Of a DNA stretch of 64,000 bases, positions 39,984 to 47,322 are shown in pieces; the stretch's first letter is position 1, and each line of letters opens with the position of its first letter. The notes beneath the pieces were generated by a model. It searched no databases. It saw nothing but the letters and a program-made list of their open reading frames with translations, and was not told the DNA's origin. The position numbers and the translations under genes are program-made. The stretch comes from SAR202 cluster bacterium. GTDB lineage: Bacteria; Chloroflexota; Dehalococcoidia; Lucifugimonadales; VGZR01. Location: the NCBI GenBank assembly GCA_016872515.1, contig VGZR01000011.1:1-64000 (forward strand). Reading direction: 5' to 3'.

Positions 39984-40334
39984 TCAGACGAGTTGACGCT
40001 TGACGTTGGTGGTCGGGAAGATGAACATGACCCGGCGCGGCTCCGGCCCAGGGTTGCTGAGCTGGTGCTTCACGCCGGCGGGCGCTAGGAGCACGTCGCC
40101 CTTCCGCACCACACCCTTCTGGTCGCCCAGAACGTAGTCCAGGTCACCGTCCATGATGTACATCCCCTCCTCGTGGGTAGGATGAGTGTGCAGCGGCACC
40201 TTCTTGCCGGGTGCGATGGCCAGTTCGCCCATGGTCAGGTAGCCCGCACCCAGCTCGTCATTGATGAGGGTGAGCCGCTTGAGGTCGGGGTTGGACTCGT
40301 CCAGCTTGATGCGGTCGCGGCGGATGACGCCCAT
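39984..40334 (-). CDS. Cupin-domain protein
   Basis: IAPGKKVPLHTHPTHEEGMYIMDGDLDYVLGDQ; LLAPAGVKHQLSNPG. Confidence 0.88.
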   Translation of the reverse strand: MGVIRRDRIKLDESNPDLKRLTLINDELGAGYLTMGELAIAPGKKVPLHTHPTHEEGMYIMDGDLDYVLGDQKGVVRKGDVLLAPAGVKHQLSNPGPEPRRVMFIFPTTNVKRQLV

Positions 40335-40401
40335 CGTTCGTTCCTCCTCGTTCTGGTTACTCGCCCACGATTGTAGGGCGGCGCCCATGCTCCGGCAAGG
40401 G

Positions 40402-40842
40402 TTAGCCGGAGGCGGGTCTGACGACAGAGACGGTATGCTCGATCCTGGGCCTCTCGTCAAGAAGGCGGTGGATGGGGCAGCGTCCGGCGATGTAGCCGAG
40501 GCGGTCGCGCTGCTCATCGGTCAGGTCGCCCCCCAAGGCGATGGCCAAGCGGATGCGGTCCACTAGCTTTTCCTCGTCTCCGTCGCAGTCCCCGAGCGTG
40601 CGGCACGGGACCTTCTCGTGGATGCACTCGACCTGGACCGACTTGAGCGGCCAGTCCTTTCTCCTCGCGTACAGGAGGAGTGTCTGGGCCGTTCAGCTCC
40701 CCAGCGCGGCCAGCACCAGCTCGGTGGGCGCGGGGCCGCGGTCGTCGCCCTCGTCTCCGGGCTCGTCGGAGATGAAGGTGTGCTTCCCGGCGATGACCTG
40801 CTGCTGCAGGCCCTCGAGGCTCTTGATAGTGACTCGTTTCAT
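40402..40842 (-). CDS. OsmC-like selenoprotein (in-frame UGA at the catalytic Cys, codon 50)
   Basis: MKRVTIKSLEGLQQQVIAGKHTFISDEPGDEGDDRGPAPTELVLAALGS-U-TAQTLLLYARRKDWPLKSVQVECIHEKVPCRTLGDCDGDEEKLVDRIRLAIALGGDLTDEQRDRLGYIAGRCPIHRLLDERPRIEHTVSVVRPASG*; UGA at 40693-40695; OsmC hallmarks PTELVLAALGS(C)TA and the second Cys GRCPIHR. Confidence 0.88.
40661..40680 (-). promoter_or_regulatory. Putative bacterial SECIS element of the osmC-like gene
   Basis: CUCCUC-CUGUACGC-GAGGAG: 6 perfect pairs, loop begins 19 nt after the UGA. Confidence 0.6.
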
Positions 40843-40875
40843 CCAGCAGTCCTTTCTTGTCGAAGCGATGAGCAG

Positions 40876-42150
40876 CTAATCCTGCCGACTCGACGACGCG
40901 GCTTGTGTCCGCCTCGTCATGGCGCTGAGCCGGATGAACAGCCCCGCGGCTATCAGAGCCAAGACGCCCAGGAAGGAGAAGCCGACGCCCCAGGCGATAT
41001 CCTCGGGCACAAGGTCGAGGATGCCTCCGACTATTATGGGGCCGGCGACGCCTCCGGCGAAACCGATGAAGGCCTGGACAGCCATGGCGGAGCCGAGGCG
41101 AGAAGGCGGGGCAGCATCCACGAGGCCGGCGCTGTAGATGGCGGAGTCGGCACTGGTGGCGATGCCGTACACGACGGCGACGAAGACGATGAGGGACCAG
41201 GACAGGCCGCCCATCCAGCCAATGGCCCATGCGCAGGCGCCGCTCAGGGCGAAGATGAGGGCGGCGGTGCCCGCTCTGCCCCACCGGTCGGAGAGCGCGC
41301 CGCCGATGATGGGACCGACAGAGCCGACGGCGAAGGCGAGGCCCGCCGCCGCGGCGGCGACCACCGCCGCATCCTCAGCAGTTGACCCGCGCATCACGAG
41401 AACGGCGGCCAGGAAGCTGGGCAGCCACGCCTGGAACGTGAATATCTCAAGGGTGTGAAGGGTGTAACCCGCGACCATGTAGCGGATGGGACGCACCTTG
41501 AGGATGGTGGGATCGAGCCTCCCGGACGGACGACCCGACGGAGCATGGCGGTGTCCGCGCAGAAGGGCGTATGCCAGGGGCAGACTTGCTGCGGCGATAA
41601 GGGAGACGATGAGGTATGAGGTGCGCCAGGTGGTGAGGGCCATGAGGCCGCCGGTCGAGACGAGGGAGAGGCTGTTCCCGCCGTAGCCCGCGGCGACGAA
41701 GAAGCCGATGGCAGCGCCGCGCCCCTTGGCGGCGAACCGGTCGGAGATGATGCGGACGGCGGGCATATACACACCCACCAGCCCGATGCCCTGCAAGGCT
41801 CGTAGCAGCGAGGCGGAGACGATGCCGTCGCCGAGCCACGGGAACAAGATGTGCGAGGCGACGGAGAGGGCCGCGGCGGCGAGGAAAACGGGCTTGGGGC
41901 CGAAGCGGTCGGTCAAAGGTATGACGACGAGCGCGGAGAACGCATAGCCGACGAGGAAGGCGGAGTAGATGACTGCGGCCTGGGTGTTGTTGAGGCCCCA
42001 CTCGGTCTTGATGAGTGGGAGGGCAGCGACATAGCTGGAGAAGGGCAACAGGATGACGGTCAAGGCGACCGACATGAGGACGAGCCAGAGGATGTTGGAG
42101 CGCGCTCCCTCGGCGCGGGGCAGCGCGAGCTTGGAGATAAGCGAAAGCAT
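40876..42150 (-). CDS. MFS transporter
   Basis: MLSLISKLALPRAEGARSNILWLVLMSVALTVILLPFSSYVAALPLIKTEWGLNNTQAAVIYSAFLVGYAFSALVVIPLTDRFGPKPVF; start taken at the internal Met. Confidence 0.85.
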   Translation of the reverse strand: MLSLISKLALPRAEGARSNILWLVLMSVALTVILLPFSSYVAALPLIKTEWGLNNTQAAVIYSAFLVGYAFSALVVIPLTDRFGPKPVFLAAAALSVASHILFPWLGDGIVSASLLRALQGIGLVGVYMPAVRIISDRFAAKGRGAAIGFFVAAGYGGNSLSLVSTGGLMALTTWRTSYLIVSLIAAASLPLAYALLRGHRHAPSGRPSGRLDPTILKVRPIRYMVAGYTLHTLEIFTFQAWLPSFLAAVLVMRGSTAEDAAVVAAAAAGLAFAVGSVGPIIGGALSDRWGRAGTAALIFALSGACAWAIGWMGGLSWSLIVFVAVVYGIATSADSAIYSAGLVDAAPPSRLGSAMAVQAFIGFAGGVAGPIIVGGILDLVPEDIAWGVGFSFLGVLALIAAGLFIRLSAMTRRTQAASSSRQD

Positions 42151-42226
42151 TCCCCCTATGATAGCTGTTCGTATGCGCTTAGCCAGTCGGCCAGGAGAAC
42201 CTCTCTCCTTCGCGCGGCGGGCGGAA

Positions 42227-43595
42227 CTATCGAGGTGTGTGGCGCTGGACCAGCCGCTCGGCGTTCCTGTACGCAAACTTCTCCTGAACCGCTGGGTCGA
42301 GCCTTGCTATGAAGGCCCGAACATAGTCCGCCAACGCCCGGCCTACCTCCTTGTCGAACGTTCACACGGAACTGCCACGGTCGGTCCCCCACATGAACTG
42401 GTCCGGGTGCGCCTCGATGAGGTCTTTCCAGGTGGCGAGGTCTTTTTCAAGCAAGGGTTCATAGTTCCCTAATGCCGCCAGAAAAGCCTCCTTGCTTCCG
42501 CCCGAATGCAGCAGGTACTGGTCACCATAGGGGTCGTTGGCGGTGAAGTAGACGTTGGAATATTTGCCCATCAGTTCGCCGATCTCGCGCTCGATCTGCT
42601 CGCCGTGGACGATGAAGTCTTTGTCCGGATACTGCTGCAAGAAGCGTTCGAGGTTGTCCGTATGCCCTTCGCCGGGGTGGAAGTACACCATCAATCCGTG
42701 CTCTCTGACAACGGTATAGATATCGAGGAAGACCGGCGCATCGGGTGGGAAGTCTTCGGCGCTCCTGCCCTCGATGGCGTAAAGCCCGATCTCGCCATAG
42801 CCCTGGAACAAACCCGGCGCAGCTTCGAGCATCTCACGCAACTTATCGGCATCCACCGTCGGTGGCACATCGTGTTCTCCGGAGGGCATGATGAAGGGCA
42901 CAAAGTATGTGGAAAAGCGCTCCATCGCCTAGCGCGCCACATCTATGAACATCTCGGAGGGTACTCGGGGAAGATCGGGAAGAAGGCGAATACCTTGCTC
43001 GTGCCCTCGAAGCTAAAGGTGCAGGCGAGTTCAGCAAGGGTCACGTCCTTGCAAATCACTGGATGCCGATGGCCGTTCGCTGGCGGCGGCACATGGAAGT
43101 GCGAATCGATTAGAGGGCCGGTGTAATACGCGTCCGATGTGATTGTCCGATCATGTTGGGGAGGGGCGCAGTCGGACCGAGAGGCATCGCCGATGATGGC
43201 ATCCACGTGGGGTGTAGGCGTCGGGCTGGGAGCAGGCGTCGGGATCGGTGTCGAGGTGGGAGACGGGGTGGGTGTCTTCGTCGGCAAAGGAGACGGGGTT
43301 TCGGTTGGAGCGGCCTCGGCAGCGGCCTGGAGGTCGGGCCCGACCGTCAGAACTGGCGATGGTACGAGGATGGACGTGGGTGTTGTCGAGGGGGAGGGAG
43401 ACAGGCGTCGGGTAGGAGTGGCCTCGGCGGCTTGGAGGCCTGGGATGACCGCCTGCGTCGGCGTGGGTGTGTGTGGGGGGGGTCGGGGAAGAGGGTTGGG
43501 GTCGCCGCCGGTCCTGGCTCCACACAGGCTAACGCCATCACCATGGCCACGACCGCCAACGTCTGAACGAGACCGACGCCTCTGATGCGCCGCAT
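42227..43595 (-). pseudogene. Lipoprotein-type amidohydrolase (TatD/amidohydrolase-2-like) with at least four lesions
   Basis: MRRIRGVGLVQTLAVVAMVMALACVEPG signal; Thr/Pro linker; PLIDSHFHVP; VYFHPGEGHTDNLERFLQQYPDKDFIVHGE; FMWGTDRGSSV[TGA]TFDKEVGRALADYVRAFIARLDPAVQEKFAYRNAERL; frameshift at C8 (43475-43482), frameshift near 42943-42965, TAG 42929-42931, TGA 42362-42364. Confidence 0.8.
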
Positions 43596-43667
43596 GCTAC
43601 CCTTTCGGATAGGCCTACCTAGTCCACAGAGGCTCTGGGTGCTGTATGGGGAGTATCTCATCGGTCG

Positions 43668-44087
43668 CTATGGCAGCTTGCCCCAGCTGACGACGCGGGC
43701 GGGCGTGAGCCTGATGGTGGGGCTGCCAGGTTCGAGGAGACGGGCGTACTGGGGGTACTTTTCGCGAAGGAGGCGCTCGGCGAGGCGCTGCTCGTCGGGG
43801 GACTCGACCAGCTCAGCGGCGCCGGTGACCAGGACGTAGGCGAGACTGTCCCAGTCCTCGGAGTAGTCGTCTATGACGAGGGCGACATTGGGGTTTTCGA
43901 GGATGTTGCGGACGCGCTTGAGCCGGAGGGCATGGGTGCGCTTGGGCTTGAGGTCGAGGGCGGAGTAGATGTGCCGGCCGTCGAAGGCGTAGCCGACAGG
44001 GACGGCGTGGGGCCGTCCGGCGGCGTCGGCGGTGGCGAGCCTGGCGACGCGGTGGCTGGCGATGAAAGCCTTTTCTTGAGGGTTCAT
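43668..44087 (-). CDS. Pyridoxamine 5'-phosphate oxidase-like / F420-dependent PPOX-class protein
   Basis: SHRVARLATADAAGRPHAVPVGYAFDGRHIYSALDLKPKR...NPNVALVIDDYSEDW. Confidence 0.85.
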   Translation of the reverse strand: MNPQEKAFIASHRVARLATADAAGRPHAVPVGYAFDGRHIYSALDLKPKRTHALRLKRVRNILENPNVALVIDDYSEDWDSLAYVLVTGAAELVESPDEQRLAERLLREKYPQYARLLEPGSPTIRLTPARVVSWGKLP

Positions 44088-44092
44088 AGATA

Positions 44093-44172
44093 CCCCTCAC
44101 CCTCTGGCCCCGATGACATCGGGGCCAGAGGCCTCTCCCCCTTCGACTGCGCTCAGGGCAAGCTCCGGGGGA
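44093..44172. repeat. Composite intergenic repeat (copy F)
   Basis: cctcaccctctggccccgatgacatcggggccagaggcctctccccc followed by ccttcgactgcgctcagggcaagc. Confidence 0.7.
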
Positions 44173-44193
44173 CAGGGAACCCACCACCCCTTC

Positions 44194-44997
44194 TCAGAGG
44201 GGTTGCCATGAGCGGCGGCCGGCGTGGCGAACGAGACGGCCGAGGCCAGTGCCGGGGTAGTGGCCCGCCGAGACGGTGGCCTCGTCCTTCTCCAGCATGT
44301 CGAAGACCTTGTGGCGGGTCTTGCGGGACTGGACACGGTCGGTATCGAAGGTGGGGCTCCAGTCGGCGTAGTGGACCTGAGCAGGGGTGTGGGAGACGTC
44401 GCCGAGGATGAAGCCCTTCTTGCCCGCGGAGAGGATGGCGATGGAGGTGTGGCCCGGCGTGTGGCCTGGCGTGGGCACAGCGGTGAGCTCGCTGGTGATC
44501 TTGTACTCGCCGGAGATGAGGTCGAGGATGTTGAGGGCCTTGAGGGACATGACCTTTTCCTGGACGTGGGGATTGCCCTTGAGATAGACGGGTTTGGTGA
44601 AGTGGTCCCAGTCGGCCTTGGGGACGAGGTAGCGGGCCTTGGGGAACGTGGGCTTGCCGCCGGTCATGTGCCAGCCGACGTGGTCGGGATGGAGGTGTGT
44701 GGCGAAGACGATGGCGACGGCCTCGGGAGCGATGCCTTTGGCGCGCATGTCCTCCAGAAGCTTACCGCCCGGGCCGTTGTAGCCGGTGTCCACGATGATG
44801 AGCCTGCCGCTGGAGCGGACGGCGACGCAGCCGAAGCGTGGGTGGAACTGACCGGCGCGGTCGAGGAGGTCGCCGTACTCCTTGCGCCAGATGTCGAGGG
44901 TGCTATCGGGGAAGGTGGCGACGGCGTCTATGTCGCCCTGGCCGTCGGTCAGCGAGACTATCTCCACGTTGCCTACGCTCACCTTGTAGTCCGGCAT
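44194..44997 (-). CDS. MBL-fold metallohydrolase
   Basis: VIVDTGYNGPGGKL; ATHLHPDHVGWHMTGG; TPGHTPGHTSIAI; GDVSHTPAQV. Confidence 0.9.
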   Translation of the reverse strand: MPDYKVSVGNVEIVSLTDGQGDIDAVATFPDSTLDIWRKEYGDLLDRAGQFHPRFGCVAVRSSGRLIIVDTGYNGPGGKLLEDMRAKGIAPEAVAIVFATHLHPDHVGWHMTGGKPTFPKARYLVPKADWDHFTKPVYLKGNPHVQEKVMSLKALNILDLISGEYKITSELTAVPTPGHTPGHTSIAILSAGKKGFILGDVSHTPAQVHYADWSPTFDTDRVQSRKTRHKVFDMLEKDEATVSAGHYPGTGLGRLVRHAGRRSWQPL

Positions 44998-45100
44998 GTG
45001 CTCCCTCCGCGGCGATGAAGTTGGGCACGCCTCAGGACAGCCATATTCTAACAGGGTATGGTCTCTTCGATAGGCTCGGGACTTCATCAGGGGCAGGCTC

Positions 45101-45188
45101 GTCACCCCTACCTCTTTGGCCCCGATGCAACCGGGGCCAAAGGTCCTCCCCCCCTCAAGAGGGAGGAGGAGATCACACCCCCACCCCC
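45101..45188. repeat. Composite intergenic repeat (copy G)
   Basis: cccctacctctttggccccgatgcaaccggggccaaaggtcctccccccctcaagagggagga. Confidence 0.7.
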
Positions 45189-45311
45189 ATTGAATCTGCA
45201 CCTCCAGTCTGGGATGAGGTCTGCTAGGTGGACAGTCGTGCGCTATCATAGTGGAACCCTTGCTGACTCGGCCTGTTGACCCATGGCGGGGCTCGCGGAA
45301 AGGAGGGCGCA

Positions 45312-46361
45312 ATGGGGGAGCCGCTGCGGCTGACGAGCCTGGCAAAGTGCGCGGGTTGAGCCGCTAAGTTCAGTCCAGAGGACCTGGCGCAGGTGCTGCG
45401 CCAGCTGCCTGAGGTGAGCGATCCGAACCTGCTGGTCGGGGTGTCCACGGGGGACGACGCCGCCGTCTATAAGCTGTCCGCGCGAGTTGCGCTGGTGCAG
45501 ACGGTGGACTTTTTCCCGCCAATCGTGGACGACCCGTACACCTACGGGGCGATCGCGGCCGCCAACGCCCTGAGCGACGTGTACGCGATGGGCGGCACTC
45601 CCCTATTGGCCTTGAACATCGTGGGGTTCCCGGTGTCGCTACCCAAAGAGGTGTTGCGGCGGATCTTGAAGGGCGGAGCAGAGAAGGCGGCGGAGGCCGG
45701 GGTGCTCATCGTGGGCGGGCATACCGTGGACGACGAGGAGCCGAAGTATGGGCTGGCGGTGACGGGACTCGTACAGCCTGGGAAGCAGGTGACGAACGCG
45801 GGGGCACGGCCGGGTGACGTGTTGGTGCTGACCAAACCCATCGGGACGGGCATCATCACGACGGCGGGCAAGGAGGGGCGTGTTCCGGCGAAAGTGCTGC
45901 GCGAGGCCATCCGCCACATGACGACGCTGAACCACGCGGCGGCAGACGCGATGGTGCGCGTTGAGGTGCACGCAGCGACGGACGTGACGGGGTTCGGGTT
46001 GCTGGGGCACCTGCGCCCGATGCTGAAGGCGAGCGGGGCAACGGCGCGGGTCACGGCGTCGGCGGTGCCGATGCTGGCGGGCGCGCGGGCACTGGCGGAA
46101 CAGGGCGTCGCACCGGGGGGGACTCGCCGGAACCTCGAGTCGCTAAACACGGCCGTACGCTGGGGGCGCGCGGTGGACGAGCACACGCGGCTGCTGCTGT
46201 GCGACGCGCAGACCTCGGGCGGGCTGCTCATCGCGGTGCCACGGCGAAAATTGAAGCGGCTGGTGGCCGAGCTGCGCGGTTCCGGTGTGGAGACGGCGGC
46301 GGTCATCGGCGAGGTCCTGACCAAGGGCGCGCTGGACAGCAAGCTGATTGCGGTGGAGTAG
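45312..46361 (+). CDS. selD: Selenide, water dikinase, itself a selenoprotein (UGA codon 16)
   Basis: ATG at 45312: MGEPLRLTSLAKCAG-U-AAKFSPEDLAQVLRQLPEV...GDDAAVYKLS...DFFPPIVDDPYTYGAIAAANALSDVYAMGG; UGA at 45357-45359 aligns with Cys17 of E. coli SelD (LTQYSHGAGCGCK) and Lys19 with Lys20. Confidence 0.94.
45384..45404 (+). promoter_or_regulatory. Putative bacterial SECIS element of selD
   Basis: CUGGCGCAG-GUG-CUGCGCCAG: 9-bp perfect stem, 3-nt loop starting with G, loop begins 34 nt after the UGA. Confidence 0.7.
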
Positions 46362-46384
46362 GCGGCTCGGCAAGCGGCGACCCG

Positions 46385-47269
46385 ATGGCCTGGAGTAGCG
46401 GCGTGCATACGCTTTCCGGATTTAGTGCTGCTGTCGCCGTCACGGGCTTGCTTCTTTTCACGTCGGCTTGCTCGTTAGAGGACGTTGTCCATGGTGGAAA
46501 GACCAGTCCAGCGGCGACCGAGACTCAGGAAGAGCCTGACCTTGCGACGGAGGAAACGCCCGCACAGGCTGGAGAGCAGCAAGCAGAAGATGAGGTGCCG
46601 ACAGTAACCCCAACGCCGACGGCGCTGAACCGCATTGCAAGGCGAAGCCTCTCGGCAACGCCGGAACCGACTGCGGAGATGGATGCGGCGCCAAGCGCAA
46701 CCCTTACGGCCACGCCAGAGCCGACGCAGGCCACCCCGACACCGACGGTCTTGACCCAAGAAACAACCCCGACGGCAACGCCTGCACCGACCGTGGAGTC
46801 GGATGTGGTACCAAGCCCCGCCGCCATAGCTACCCCGGAGCCACCACAGGCCACTCCGACGCCATTACCCACGTCCACGCCTGCGCCCGAGCCAACACCC
46901 ACCCCGACGGCTGTTGCAACGTCGGCTGGCGTCCGCATGGCCTGCGTGTTTTACGACGGCCTGGTGCCCAGCAAAGAGTCCGACTAGTACGTGCAGATCG
47001 TGAACGACGGCGAGACAGCCGTGGACATGACCGGTTGGCGGCTCGTGGATGTCGCCGATGGCTCGCCGGAGTTCACATTCCCGTCTCTGCTGTTGGCGCC
47101 CGACCAGGCGGTACGGGTGTACACGAACGAGATCCACCCGGAGTGGGGTGGGTTGAGCTTCGGACGCGGAAGTTCCATCTGAAACAACTCGGAGCCGGAT
47201 ACGGCGGGGCTGTACAATCCGCAGAGTGTTCTGGTGTCGTCGGCGAGTTATCCGCCGGGATGCGGTTAG
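46385..47269 (+). pseudogene. Lamin-tail-domain (LTD) lipoprotein interrupted by in-frame TAG and TGA
   Basis: Signal MAWSSGVHTLSGFSAAVAVTGLLLFTSAC; Thr/Pro-rich linker; VRMACVFYDGLVPSKESD[TAG]YVQIVNDGETAVDMTGWRLVDVADGSPEFTFPSLLLAPDQAVRVYTNEIHPEWGGLSFGRGSSI[TGA]NNSEPDTAGLYNPQSVLVSSASYPPGCG*, all one frame. Confidence 0.82.
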
Positions 47270-47322
47270 CCGCTACACCGTCAAAGACCCATCTGCTATC
47301 GTAGCTACGTGTCGTCGAAGGA

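Noticed and set aside
40514-41284. 256-aa minus-strand ORF over the OsmC and MFS genes
   Set aside because: Arg/Pro/His-rich wrong-frame translation; hides the real OsmC-Sec frame.
42362-42364. TGA in the amidohydrolase gene as a selenocysteine codon
   Set aside because: Context (DRGSSV_TFDKEVG) fits Trp in this family, and the gene has three additional lesions.
47180-47182. TGA in the LTD-domain gene as a selenocysteine codon
   Set aside because: The family position is usually Trp, not Cys; no convincing hairpin follows; the same gene also carries a TAG. A nonsense mutation or error is simpler.
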